Source: Glycine soja (lineage: Eukaryota; Streptophyta; Magnoliopsida; Fabales; Fabaceae). Taken from it: a stretch of 64,000 nt of DNA. The stretch lies in contig NC_041011.1 of NCBI RefSeq assembly GCF_004193775.1, positions 41,547,167 to 41,611,166 on the forward strand, in the 5' to 3' direction. The position numbers and the translations under genes were made by a program. The notes below the pieces were generated by a model. The model had not been told where the DNA came from, did not search any database, and was given only the letters and a program-made list of their open reading frames with translations. Positions 1 to 11,564 of this stretch are shown here, piece by piece; the stretch's first letter is position 1, and every line of letters starts with the position of its first letter.

Positions 1-71
1 TGTAGTTTTGTAAAATGTGACGTAGATGTAAACCCCACGTTTGTGTTTGTATATAGATTTAGAGAAGTTAT

Positions 72-548
72 TGTTGGAATTTTTTATTTTAATAATTAAT
101 GTGGATTAATATTATAAGATAATTATATTAGTTATTTATTATTAGTGGGTTTTATTTTATGTGATTAAATTAAGTGAGTTCGATAATTAGACAACTAAAT
201 TAAATGATATGAATTTAATTGAACAGATGTAAGTGTTGGTCCATTAGGGGATAATGAGAATCTTATTAGGTTAACACATTATAAGAAGATTATGATCTCC
301 AATATATCAAGCTGTCACATATAGTTTCTCTTCTCGCATCTGAAGAGTTACGAAGGTCGAATAAAGAGGTTCTGGTCGAGGAAGAACCATGAAGTCACTG
401 ATTATCTAGGGATTCAAATTCTGCTGCGTTTGTTGATCAATCATTATAAATTCAGGTATTCCTAAAATTCTTCCTAATAATCTATCTAATGTAATGTGTT
501 CTTGGTGGTTATTGGTATTTTATAAGGATCTCCTAAAATTTTAACAAG
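72..548 (+). repeat. 5' LTR of a degenerate Ty1/Copia retrotransposon
   Basis: A 477-bp segment starts with TGTTGGAA and ends with TTTTAACA, so it has the TG..CA ends and the short TGTT/AACA inverted termini of an LTR. A tRNA-Met primer site follows two bases later, which fixes the right border. Copia-type gag and protease remnants follow in the same orientation. No matching 3' LTR is visible downstream, so the element is truncated or rearranged on its 3' side. The LTR call rests on the ends and the adjacent primer site, not on a second LTR copy. Confidence 0.75.
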
Positions 549-550
549 TG

Positions 551-561
551 GTATCAGAGTC
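551..561 (+). other. Primer binding site for initiator tRNA-Met
   Basis: TGGTATCAGAG is complementary to the 3' end of plant initiator tRNA-Met, the usual primer for minus-strand synthesis in Copia elements. It sits two bases after the CA end of the LTR. Confidence 0.85.
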
Positions 562-863
562 AGGTTTACTATTAGATTATTGAGATTTAAAGTTATTTGA
601 TTTCAATTATACCTGGATTGCTTTGGTTATATGAACCCAAGTTTTTTTTGGAACAACACATATTGATTGTTGGTGAATTGGATATTTGATTTAAATTCGG
701 GTGTATTTTGTTTTTTTAACATCGTTATTTGGATTTGTGAACGACTTCTCTTCATGGCTATTGTTCATAATATATATAAGGAAGTTTTTTGTGGATCCAG
801 TTTTTGTTTTTTTTTTATTTGTTAAAAAAAAAAGAGGGGAAAAGTTATATAAGGGAGTACATA

Positions 864-1169
864 ATGAAAATGTCTAACTTGACATCAAAACCGAAAGCAC
901 TTAAGATAGAGCTTGGTGAAGAATTGCTCGTGCATTTAGTTTTGATTTCATTTACTGTACACTTTGGGCAATTCAAAGTGAGCTATAACACTCATAAGGA
1001 TAAATGGTCCATTAATGAGTTTATATCTCATTGTGTGCAAGAGGAAGAGAGGCTATAAAAAGCCACATTTGAAAGTGCTCATTTAAGCTTAACCTCTAAG
1101 AATAAAAAAAGGAAAACCAAGGTTGCTCTAAGCAAAAGAAACAAAAGAAAGATGTTTATGGTATTCTAA
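864..1169 (+). pseudogene. Copia gag polyprotein remnant
   Basis: The reading frame includes a stretch reading FGQFKVSYNTHKDKWS followed by ISHCVQEEERL. This matches the end of the UBN2/gag domain of plant Copia elements, where a motif of this kind precedes a basic tail. The frame is interrupted by a TAA at 1056-1058 but continues in the same frame with ESAHLSLTSKNKK and a Lys/Arg-rich tail to a stop at 1167-1169. The N-terminal part of gag is not recognisable between the primer site and about 860. It is a decayed fragment with no expected function. Confidence 0.7.
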
Positions 1170-1311
1170 GTATAAATCAATGATAACATTAAATATAATT
1201 TAAGGATATGATATTTACTTGCCGTAATTAATGTTTTATATTTTTTGCTATCATGATTGAAGTTAATTTAGCAATACCAGATCTTTCCCATCTATTTGCA
1301 TATCTAGTAAT

Positions 1312-2185
1312 CTTTAATTAAATTGATTGACATGATATATTGTCAAAGCAATCTCTATTGCATAAATTAATTTAATTAGAATTGCATAGATATTAGTATA
1401 AAATTATTTATGCGAATTGTGCTCAGCTCAAAGGAAGACACAATTTGGCCAAATAAGTTTGTACCTTTGATGATAAATGTGTGACAATTATAAGGTATTT
1501 TCATGTGAATTATAGCCGGTCCAAAGAAAGATTATGATTTGACAAAATTTATCATCAATAATTGATCATTGCATTGAGAGTACCAATTACAAATTAATTT
1601 CTCTGTCCAAAGACTATGAATTAATATTGTTCTGGGTATCTTGTGATGGGTCTGTTTTGTAAAATATTTGCATGTTTTGTTATATATATTTTTATATAAC
1701 TAAATTATATGTGAAAGTTATGTAATTTTAAGACCTCACATTTATTATATTAAATTATCTTATATTTTTTGGTTAAATTGATTGAAACAACATGTTGCCA
1801 AAGTAACATCTGTTGCGTAAGTTGATTTGATTGAATTTACATGGATGTTGCATGGAATTATTCATGCGAATTGTGCTTGACCCAAAGGAAGACATAATTT
1901 GAGAGAATACTTACATGTTTGCAATGGTAAACATGTGGCGATTATAAATAAATAGTGTGGTTTTCCATGTGAATAATGAAATGTTCAAAGACAATCATTA
2001 TTTGACCGGAATAATCATCATATAAGTTTTCCATGTGAGCAATGGAGTGTCCAAAGACAATCTTTGTTTGGCAGGACTTATCACCAATGTTTGATCAATG
2101 TGTTGAGAGTATCACTTGTGGTTAGTCTTTTTCAATCCAAAGATTGAGGATTAATGATGCGCTAGGTATCTTGTTTGGGTCTTGA
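1312..2185 (+). repeat. Diverged internal tandem duplication in the Copia remnant
   Basis: Two related copies (about 1312-1660 and 1766-2185, offset about 455 bp) each contain, in the same order, GCGAATTGTGCT, a CAAAGGAAGACA-like motif, a CCATGTGAA-like motif and a TTGAGAGTA(C/T)CA motif ending near GGGTATCTTG / AGGTATCTTG. The second copy also repeats part of itself around 1960-2060. They lie between the gag and protease remnants and are non-coding. Confidence 0.6.
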
Positions 2186-2409
2186 AATTTACCATAAAGA
2201 TTATTTGAGCATTGTATATTTATTGTTCTCTCCTTTAATTGTTGTTGTTGTTATTACTATTGGTTTAAATTACTCATATTATTTAAATCCCAAAGTTGCA
2301 TGTATAAAATTTAGAGTTTGAGAAGAGTCAGTTCAGAGTTCAAGATATTGCATAATTTTTTTTTTCTAGAGAAGAAACAAGAAAACAAGATAAGAAATTT
2401 CCTTTTTGC

Positions 2410-2870
2410 TTTTGTAGGATGAGACTTATAAAAAAAGGGTTCCATTTACACTATTTAGTGTGTGAAAATAGTAAACTTCTCATTTTTGTTTATTTTAAAG
2501 TTAATTTCATTTTGTACCGAAGGATGTTAGTGGATAGATTTTGGTTCTACTACTCACAAAAATATGTCTATAAGATGTTACCTATGAAGTCATCCGCCAA
2601 GTGATAATGAAAGATTCTTTTATGTGAACGATGACATAAAATTATAGTTGAAGCTATGAGAACTTTTATGTTTCTTTAAAAGACTCAATTTCATTTGAAT
2701 TTGGTTGAGACATATATTGAGCTATTTATTAAACTAAATTCTATTTCTAATTTGGACAAATTCAGTTATTTTTCTTCAATTATAAATAATAAAATTAGTC
2801 TCTCGTATGATTCAAAAGTTTCAAGTTATGAGTTCTTTTATGGATATTTGAGTGTTTCTATTGCAAACAT
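2410..2870 (+). pseudogene. Copia pol remnant (protease region)
   Basis: Around 2419-2604 the frame reads HYLVCENSKLLIFVYFKVNF and then MLVDRFWFYYS. This aligns by order with the Copia segment ending in a W-x-D-S-G-A-T protease active site; here the D-S-G triad has decayed. Downstream (2605-2870) the DNA still resembles the protease-to-integrase linker but carries many stops and shifts. The identification is by resemblance to plant Copia polyproteins I know and would need an alignment. Confidence 0.5.
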
Positions 2871-2889
2871 TTTTTTTGGGTGGTACAAA

Positions 2890-4300
2890 ACTTAAAATTA
2901 AATGAGAATTTTTTACTTTATAACATAAGCGCTTAAGTGATATCTCTTAATAGAGAATTTGGATGTTTGTGTTATAGAAAATTTTGGATCTTTTATATTG
3001 GTTGGACCTTATAATCTATTTTGAGTATATAAAGGAAAAAATAAAAAAATAAAATAGAATTCAGGTGCTAAAAGAAATAAAAATGTCTTAGAACTAATAC
3101 ATGCATATATTTGTGTTCTATTTCTTATGGATTCATGTAATGAACAAATGTATTTTATTATTTATATAGATGATTCCTTATAAATAAAATATTTATTTAA
3201 GTTTAAACAAATCCATCCAATATGTTACGTTAAGAAGAAGAGAAAAATAAAGAAAAATAAAATATGTCAATGTAGTATTAGTAATTAATATTTTTGAGGT
3301 GTTTAAATATTATTCTTCTTTAAAAAAAAATATGTGGATGAATTTTATAGTACATAAAGAACAGTATTCATATCTCCAATTAAAAGAATAAACGTTACGT
3401 TATTGAATTTGAGCCTTTGGGCAATTCATACCCAAGAGTGGCCTGCCGCCGCCCCATTAGACTTAAATGTCAAAATATTAAATTCCATCAATTCCACGTC
3501 AAATATTTATGCAATAAAAAATTCTTTAAATTTGATTATTTTTATATTATTTTTGTATAAAATTCCATCAAGTCCACCAGTCTCACCATTTTTTATTTTT
3601 TTTATTTGGCATTTTTTAATTTAATATTTTAGTCTTTATGTGTTTATTTTATCAAGTAAATAGACCATTTTGATTCAAAATTTGAAAGAAGGAAATTTTA
3701 GTTTAATTCATAAATATATAAAAAATACTATAAATTCTTTTGTTAAATTTATATGATATGATTAAGATGTAATGTTTAAAAATGTCATAATAAATAGTAA
3801 ATTTCATAAACTAATTTATTATTATTAAATGGTACATAAAACGTAATTCGTACTATTTTCATATTCAAAATTAAATCAAAATTTATATTTTTCATAATCT
3901 AAATTGTATTGATTCTTATTTGGTTCAGGGCCTTTGTTTAGAAGAGTTATATTTATACATAATTTTTGTATATTCTTTGTAAGCAAGAAAAAATAAGATC
4001 CTCTGCCAAATGACTTTGATGGTGAAAGCTTGTGCTCCTTACTTGAATCTTTCATACAAAAATAAATTGAGGAACCACACCACTAGTATTGGCGAAACAG
4101 ATTCTTGGAAACTCTACAATGGACCTCTCATTTCAACAATCTGATTATCTGACAAACCATAACCAGAGTTTTTGTTAAACCAGAAAACAGAGTTCCTAAC
4201 TGGGAATGTTGTCTCTGAAGATTTTATGCTTTATTCCTTCTACAATGTTCATTCATCCACCCAACATCAAAGACAACTACAACCATTAAAAAAATTGACA
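2890..4300. other. AT-rich intergenic DNA, no gene seen
   Basis: The stretch is strongly AT-rich with many stops in all frames. Only a short GC-richer patch near 3415-3465 stands out. No domain, RNA gene or clear repeat border was recognised. Confidence 0.6.
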
Positions 4301-4318
4301 CAATTCTCAGCAACAACT

Positions 4319-4378
4319 TAACACAAGGGGTTCTTCTTCCCAATGGCAGCCTCGCTAGCATCGTTTACAGGAAGTTCA
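4319..4378 (-). pseudogene. Possible orphan terminal exon of an unknown gene
   Basis: On the minus strand a short open stretch reads ELPVNDASEAAIGKKNPLC and then stops at 4319-4321. It is followed by about 300 bp (down to about 4000) that is less AT-biased than its surroundings and looks like a 3' untranslated region. A pyrimidine-rich acceptor-like tract lies just upstream near 4420. I do not recognise the protein and find no upstream exons to join. It may be a gene fragment carried by a repeat, or chance. Confidence 0.2.
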
Positions 4379-4905
4379 CATAATCATAGTTTCTAGAACA
4401 CACGGAACTGGAAAAACAGTCCGAAATACATTTAAATGCATTCCAGAAAATAATTCTGGAGACAACTAAAACAGGAATAAGTAAGAGAATGAAAAACAAG
4501 CAATGATACTGGGAAGTGGGAACTTTCTTCGGGAAGATATGAAGTAATGGATAAAGGATAATATCGCAACCCAAGCATTAGCGATAACAGCACGTTGGTC
4601 CAAAATTAAAGCAACTAAAGAAGTTTAGGTCCACCAACAAAAAAAAAATATTTATTATTAATTTTTATAAAACAAAAAGACCTCATATGCTAGCAAGAAA
4701 TCCACGATGTTGAGAAAAAAAGGCTTATTATATTTCTAATACATTTAAAGTAAAATATTTCTCTTAAGTTTTGTTTTAAGCCTCATTTGCTCACTGGTGG
4801 CCGGCCCTGCAGAAGAGAAGGATAATAATGGCACATTCTGTTTGGTTTTGCAATTTTGAGCTATTTGGCATTGTAAGAAATAAGTGATTTTCAGTTTTCG
4901 CATTA

Positions 4906-4909
<4 letters not shown>

Positions 4910-4987
<78 letters not shown>
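4910..4987. repeat. (AT)n microsatellite, about 78 bp
   Basis: An uninterrupted run of alternating A and T. Confidence 0.98.
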
Positions 4988-4990
<3 letters not shown>

Positions 4991-6180
4991 AGCAAAAGCC
5001 TTAGCTTATCGAGTCAGATTGGGAGGTAAGGGGGGTGGATCATCTTAAGAAACCACACTTGAAGTATTAAGAAAAATTCTTTATGCTTATATATGTATGC
5101 TCGAGAACACACACATATGGTCTCATCTCATGAACATATATTAACTAACATTTATTATTATCAACAGCTGAAGTAGATTTCAAAGATCTTATTATGCCCG
5201 GCCTGTATGCATGTCTTTGTGTATGACAGAGAGAAATAACACCCCAAGAAGATCAGTAAAAGAATCACGCAGTTTCTTATTTATAGAATGACAAATACCA
5301 ATTAACTTTCTCTTCATTTGTTTGTCTCTAAGGCCTTTTCCATACTTAATGCAATCTCAGGACATAAATTAGGTTTGACTTCACGAACCCAATTACCATG
5401 GTTTTTCTTGAATTCACACCTACATTTCAGATAGTATATAAAGAGATGGATCAAATTAATCCAACTATTGGCAGCCACAATTAACCCACCATAAAATTAA
5501 ATTAATCTTTGTTGGAAGTCGATCAGGATTTGATATACCAGCTACAGCTCTCAAGATATTGCATGGCATTTCAAAGTGCAGCAAGCTTGAGTGGAACTAT
5601 ACATACCTAACTAAATTGCACTGATATTATTTGAAGTTTCATCAAATTTTCCCCCTGTATCTTTCTTTTTCTACCCTGATATTAACACATCTCTGTTTAA
5701 ACATAAAAAAACATTATGCTGAAACCTTTTATGAGTTACATGAACTCTTGTAATTATTTAAAAAATATTATACCATGTATCCTTATAAAAAGATTGTGTT
5801 ATAAATATTAAAAAGCTTGAGAATTGTGTGTACAGTCTCAATAAATCACAAGAATTGACAATATAATTTATTCTATTATTTATCATATTTCTATTTTGTT
5901 TCCTTTTATCTATTTTCTTCTCCTAGCTAGGTGCCAAATTATGGGTGTCCAAAAACCATGTTTTCTAACCTGTCCCATATATATAAAGCATACAATCCCA
6001 CATATGGTGTAAGTTTTCATTAATGATGTGAATATACATAATCTCCTCTTCACCAGATAAAAAACAGTCGGCAAAAAAAGAACTTAAAAAATGACGAAGC
6101 GGAGGAGAAAGTCTAGCATAATGGAACAGCACTCCAATTCTACAATTCTAAATCCAAACTATCATGAGTTAATGATGTTC
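4988..6180. other. Intergenic DNA, 3' flank of the C2 gene
   Basis: No coding signal is seen. The part nearest 6180 probably includes the 3' untranslated region of the minus-strand C2-domain gene that ends at 6222. Confidence 0.5.
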
Positions 6181-6221
6181 ATTTGACGAGGGACAAGGCA
6201 CAGCCCATGCATGAATGCATC

Positions 6222-7343
6222 TCAAATATAGGATTCATCATAGGTGAGTTCAGACTCTGCAGTGGGAGGAGCCTTGCTACCACCCTCGTACCTCTTCTTC
6301 CTGTTCCCATGACCCCCTCCGCAAGTAATAGAAAACTCACACCCCATCGCAGTCCCAAAACACGAAAACAACCCACCATCACTACTACCCTTTCTATGCT
6401 TCTGACCTTTCCCCTTCGGAATACTATGCACATGCCTCACCTTCTTATTCTCATTATTCTTCCCTAGGTGATCGTACACCGCCGTCAACCCACCACGCTC
6501 CTCCGGCCAATCCTGAAATACCAAGTTCCCCGGCTTCCGCGGCGCCGTCATCATCGGCAGCGGATACAACCCCTTCGCTATAGCCGCCGCCACCACCGAC
6601 GGCGAGGGCCCCACGTCCGAGCAGAGCGACCCGTTCATGTTCATAATCACTCCTTTTTTTGCCATCGGCATCCCAACCTCCGAACCCTGGCAATCATCCC
6701 CGCCTTCGTCGTAACCGTTTTCTTTCGAACAGTTATACGCATAATCATTGATGGTTGAGTCATTCTTCTCGCTCTGAGAGCGTTGCAGCGTCAAGAGCTT
6801 GCAACTGGAATCATTATTATTAGTTTCATTTTGCTGCAGTTTCGGTTTCTTGGGGTCCATTACGTCCCAATAGCCAACAGCGGAGGCGCTGAGTTCGGAA
6901 TACATGGGCATGCTTCTCATGGTGGAGTCAACGAGGTTGACTCCGATGTTGAGGATTCCTTGGGGGCGACCGGAGGGGCGACGAACCTGCAAGGCGACGA
7001 AGCGGATCTTTGATTTGCGGGTATTGATGGAGCGGGGGAGGAGGTTGGAGGCGAGGACGGTGACGGTGCCGATGAGGATGTCACGAAGCCAGGCGGAGGC
7101 GTAGATTTCAATGATGATGAGGGATTCGTCGGAGGTGAGGAAGTCGTCGTCGACGCGGAAGACGAATTTCTCGTTCCAGGTAGGGTTGTTTTGGCCGTTG
7201 GGGTCTATTTGGGTGGTTAGCTTGCGCTCCGGGTTAAGCCATGCCACTGCGTAGGCTTTGATGGATTTGGAGACGGGTGCGAGGTCTTGGGCGGATATGA
7301 TGTTCAGTTCCAGGAGCTGGAAGGGGGAAGCTAGCATAGACAT
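6222..7343 (-). CDS. C2-domain protein (SRC2/BAP-like), single exon
   Basis: The product is 373 residues from one uninterrupted exon. Residues about 8-140 form a C2 domain. It opens with LLELNIISAQDLAPVSKSIK, then AYAVAWLNPERKLTT, NPTWNEKFVF and LIIEIYASAWLRDILIGTV, the order seen in plant SRC2-type and BON1-associated C2 proteins. Such domains bind phospholipids, often with calcium, and act at membranes; several plant members are stress or defence linked. Of the usual acidic calcium ligands D20 is visible, but not every loop position is obvious. The rest (about 170-373) is low-complexity, rich in Asn, Ser and Gly, with a basic patch KGKGQKHRKG and a short Cys-containing segment (LFSCFGTAMGCEF). 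The coding region is far more GC-rich than its flanks. The start is the first ATG after a TATA-like box at 7440-7446. The precise partner or ligand cannot be read from the sequence. Confidence 0.88.
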   Translation of the reverse strand: MSMLASPFQLLELNIISAQDLAPVSKSIKAYAVAWLNPERKLTTQIDPNGQNNPTWNEKFVFRVDDDFLTSDESLIIIEIYASAWLRDILIGTVTVLASNLLPRSINTRKSKIRFVALQVRRPSGRPQGILNIGVNLVDSTMRSMPMYSELSASAVGYWDVMDPKKPKLQQNETNNNDSSCKLLTLQRSQSEKNDSTINDYAYNCSKENGYDEGGDDCQGSEVGMPMAKKGVIMNMNGSLCSDVGPSPSVVAAAIAKGLYPLPMMTAPRKPGNLVFQDWPEERGGLTAVYDHLGKNNENKKVRHVHSIPKGKGQKHRKGSSDGGLFSCFGTAMGCEFSITCGGGHGNRKKRYEGGSKAPPTAESELTYDESYI

Positions 7344-7439
7344 TTTAGTTTGAATTGATGGGGAGGGGGGCTAGCTCGCCCACCACGCTCTCTGCACCAG
7401 GGAGATCCAACGTGTTATGTATTGGAAAGGAATGGGAGC

Positions 7440-7446
7440 TTTTATA
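7440..7446 (-). promoter_or_regulatory. Candidate TATA box of the C2 gene
   Basis: The minus strand reads TATAAAA about 100 bp upstream of the C2 start codon, which would leave a leader of roughly 65-70 bp. No start-site data are available. Confidence 0.4.
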
Positions 7447-7469
7447 TTTGGCCCAGATGCAGGCCATTC

Positions 7470-8060
7470 TGGCATCACAGAGAAGACAGATAATTGGTTA
7501 GGGATATACGGGCTGCGAATAACTCATTATAGAAACAACTTTGCATGTCGTGCGATGGAAATTGATATCTTCTTTTTTGAGAAATGTTTAACAAACATCC
7601 TTCAACCACCGTTTCACATCGCTGACCTGCAATAAAAAATATTATTTTATTCTTCAATATTTAAGTAAATAATAGAAGAAAAAAATAAATGAAAAGAGGG
7701 AAAACGGGCAAAAGATAAAAAAAAAAATCCAAATTCTCTTCTCCCTATTTTTCATGCTTCTCTCGGCAGTATTTTGTGTCGGTGTATACAAGTGAAACTA
7801 GTCGTATTACACAATACAACACAACGCACAACCTCCTCCTCCTTCACTCAGTGTTAGTAACATGCAAATAAGCAATGACGAATGGTGAAGATGTTGTGAT
7901 TCGAAAAGAATGAGGACAAAAAACTTTGAAAGAAGAACAACATCAGTCCTTATCTCTACCAAGTTTTTGCCAAAATCGCCACCAAGAAGCAAGGCCAATA
8001 ACCCTGGATGTGCCAATTGATTTAGTCAAATATATTTATAACTATTGGGACTCAAAGTTG
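7470..8060. other. Intergenic DNA upstream of the C2 gene
   Basis: Short open frames here show no recognisable domain or splice structure. No gene is called. Confidence 0.5.
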
Positions 8061-8084
8061 ACCATATTTATATATGTAATTAAT

Positions 8085-8850
8085 TACATTTGACGCTCAA
8101 TAACATTAGTAACCATTAATGAATAAGTTAATAATAATTTATGATTGGCATGACCACCTTACTCATAACATGAATACAAATTTCTATCATATCATTCGCC
8201 TAAATTTAAAATAAAAGAATTATTATATGTATTATACACTAATTAAATCATTTAGGATCATCAATTTTTGTAGTTTGATGTAAAAGAAAATCTAATCAAA
8301 TGTAACAAATTAAGTTATAAAATAACTTTAACTTTAAGCATAACTAATCTATAAATATAGATTGTGTGATTCCCTTGGTATAGGTAAAATTATTCTCTTA
8401 CATGACGTGACACAAGTTTTGTTCATACAAATTCAACTTTCAGGTATGTAATGAAAAAAAAATCATATTCACATGTAACTTTTGATTAATAATATTAAAA
8501 TGGTTAAAGTTAATCACAAATGATAAAAGGTTAATCATTATTTATGATAGACTTAACCACCTTATTCATAGAATCAATACAAATTTTCATCATATTATGT
8601 GTCTAAATGTAAAACAATAGTAAGAGTTAACATGTGCATTATAAACTTATCAAATAATTTAGGATCATCATTTTGTAGTTTCTAATGAAAGTTAAGATGC
8701 AAAATGAAATTCAATCGAATATAACCACTTAAAGTTATTATTGTAACCTTGACTTTGTGCATAACTAATCAATAAATGTAGTTTGTATGATTCCCTTAAT
8801 ATAAGTAAAATTATTCCCCTCATATGACCTAACAACGGTTAATTTTAATT
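8085..8850. repeat. Diverged tandem duplication, about 400-bp unit
   Basis: Two copies (about 8085-8415 and 8490-8835) share in order: a TTATGAT(T/A)G(G/A)C motif, CC(A)CCTTA(C/T)TCATA, AATACAAATTT, TTTAGGATCATCA, a TTGTAGTTT motif, and a final GATTCCCTT followed by GTAAAATTATTC. They differ by substitutions and small indels. There is no coding potential. Confidence 0.65.
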
Positions 8851-9842
8851 TTACTCTAATTTTACCATTCTATGCACACGGTTATCCTCAAAATAACATT
8901 CAATTAACTACAAATGTATAACGTGATCACAAATATTCCTAAAAAGTATTAAGACCTTGCACAATAAACAAAAAGATAAATAAACAAGAAAATTCATCCA
9001 AGACTAATGCTTCCTTAATTGTTGTTTATAAGTCAACAAATATGGATAACAAGTTTAAGATTAAATTAGTTAATACAATATCTTAACTAAAAAACAATAA
9101 ACACATTCCAACTACCATAGTTGACACAATCCCCCTACCCTTCTTACCATTCCAACAATTGTTGGGCCATTTTGGTTGCATAAAGCTTAGCAACTTCACT
9201 TTCAAGATTCTCAATGCTAATATCAATATCATTATCCTAAAAAAGTAGGTCTTCTTTAACAACACTGCACAAACCTGTAAAATGACAACAATAGGTGGTG
9301 AAGAGACAATAACAATGGAAACCTTCAAAAAGAAAAAAGATAGAATAAAAAATCAATCAAACAATAAAATTGAAGGAGTGTGAGATAAGTCTAACTTTGG
9401 ATAAGTTTTCATTATCTATAAGCTCAATTTTATCCCTAACACCTAAAATTAAATCAAAATATTAGAAGGACTTTAGAAATTTTATATGAAAACATTCATA
9501 GGCAAACAAAGATATGCAAGTCACAAAATCAAACAAAAAGTTCCAAATTTGCAAGCAAAACCAATGAAAATCACTAAATCGCACTTGGGGTCTCACCCAC
9601 AACATCTATTGAAACATGTTTATGTAAGTAGTGAAAGGACAACAATTTATAAATGCAATAAATCTTATGATAACTATCAATTAGAAACAATTAGAATCTT
9701 ACTTTCCAGCAACAAAGGGAACCCCATTTCTAGAATTTCCGCAGATGTCTCCTTGCAAACCAAGAATAATTTCCACCATTGCTTGAATAATCTTAGCAAT
9801 TGAGTGTGGGGTAGCTTGTTTGTGTTGCAAAGTAATTCAAAG
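8851..9842. other. Intergenic DNA; open frames here not supported
   Basis: The longest open frame (9486-9803, plus) encodes a Lys/His/Asn-rich peptide with no motif I recognise and no splice-linked neighbours. It looks like chance in AT-rich DNA. Confidence 0.5.
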
Positions 9843-10139
9843 TGTTAACTCATGCATCTTTAATGGTTAACTTTGTTAGGTATATAGTTAAGTACAATTT
9901 TACTGATAAGTGGTTAACACTATTAGTTAAGTAGATTTTGTTATGTGAATTGTGTATAAATACCTCTATGTATCATAGTAAACACAAATTTTGTTATGTG
10001 ACTCGATATAAGTGACTTGTGTATAAATACCTATATGTAACATAGTAAACACAAATGATTGTGTGATCAATAAGATTTTCTATCATTCCTGTTATTTTCT
10101 CTCAAGCATGTGTATGTGTTCTTTTCCTCATCTCCAACA
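9843..10139 (+). repeat. Possible solo LTR
   Basis: The segment begins TGTTAACTC and ends TCCAACA (TGTT..AACA). It contains two TATAAATA-type boxes inside a short internal duplication (TGTGTATAAATACC at about 9951 and 10019) and ends after a CT-rich tract. No 5-bp target duplication is visible (CAAAG on the left, ACGTT on the right), so the borders may be wrong or the flanks decayed. Confidence 0.35.
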
Positions 10140-11340
10140 ACGTTAAGGGAAGGGGAGAAACAATGGTTCAAGCATAACATTATTTTCTTGAGAATATTCA
10201 TAATAAAAGCACTATAACTGGATGCGCACCCAATATGGGTTTAGGGTTCCAATGTTCAAATGGGAAAAAATGTAGTATATCATATGCTATTACAACTACC
10301 CTCAAAGAGTAAGCAAAATCATTATTAAACGATACAAAAAAAACTCAATTGAGAAGAATAATAAGAATCAATAACACACTAAACAACAACAACAAGAAGA
10401 ATGAAAAAAAGACGAAGAAGAAAGAAACACAAACAAAAAAGAAGGAGAAATCAAACCTTCCATCATTCATAATATTAAAAGTAAAACTTGTAGATGTGGA
10501 AGTCCGAAATAAATGGAAGAAGAAGGAGAGGAAAAGAAAAAAAGGAGGAAGAAATGACACAACTTATAACACGTTCATAACCTAATTCTCTCAAATTTTA
10601 TTTTATTTTTAATTTCCTTTTTTATTAAATATTAAATGATAAAATATTATATAAAACGGGATGTGTGCTCCTATTGGATGGTCAATGTATCACTGCTTCT
10701 TCTTTTTGTCTCTCTTTTTTCTATTTTTTTTCTTCATTTCATCAATTTCTCTTTTATCTTATTTTCATATTATTTTATCACTTCCTCTTTTATTAAATAA
10801 CTTGTGAAATTTAGATTCTCTTTCTATCTTTTTGGTATTTTTTTTATCTCCTATATTTCCAGTTAATTCCACCATACTTCAGAAAAAATTATTGGATAGT
10901 CATGAATTATTACTTTTTTATGATCCTTACTAATATCTCTATGACACAAAACAATTAATAATATTTAATCGTGTCTCAAATAGAAAAGAATCTTACTCAT
11001 AGTGATAGTGATCCAAAATCATCTAACATTTTTTCTTATTTTGGAGTGAACGTGCAATTAGAACAAAATGGGATGTAGTTCACCCATTTTTCTCTTTACA
11101 TCACCAATTGTCAACTTCATTCATTAATTATTTAGTTTTGACGTGACTCAAGCAGCTAGCAAAAATAAAGTTAAGGATTATAACTTATAAGTAATAATTT
11201 AAAGTTAACTTTCACTACCTTCAAACCAAGCAAACCAGTCGTACGTAGGCATATTGCGCGTTAGATAGAATAATTAACTTGTAACACAAGGTTTAAAATG
11301 AACTGAGGCAGGGGTGTTTTCGTTTTCCCCATTCTTTGAC
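10140..11340. other. Intergenic DNA and PDLP upstream region
   Basis: A purine-rich block at about 10380-10550 (AAGAAG/GAAAAA runs) creates long but low-complexity open frames on both strands. The region from about 11000 to 11340 is the likely promoter of the PDLP gene. No confident core promoter element was placed. Confidence 0.5.
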
Positions 11341-11564
11341 GTATTGCTAGTTGAAATGTTTGTCAGTTTATTCGGTAGATAGGATTAGGAATGAAAAAAA
11401 AACAAACCAAAATCCCAACCCCCAAGCCACCAGAACACCATGCCCAAAAGCAAGTATCAGCTATATATCTAATAAGCGCAACCCATATTTCCAATGTGGT
11501 TTCTCCAAATCACTGTCTCAAAACCACCAAATGCTATAGCGTTGCACCGAAAATCACTTCCGAA

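Noticed and set aside
6468..7104. Plus-strand open frames across the C2 gene
   Set aside because: Antisense shadows in GC-rich coding DNA; the minus strand has the C2 domain.
9486..9803. 105-codon open frame on plus
   Set aside because: Lys/Asn/His-rich composition expected from AT-rich DNA, no motif, no splice partners.
10345..10585. Overlapping open frames on both strands
   Set aside because: They arise from one purine-rich low-complexity tract; the peptides are Lys/Arg or Phe/Ser runs.
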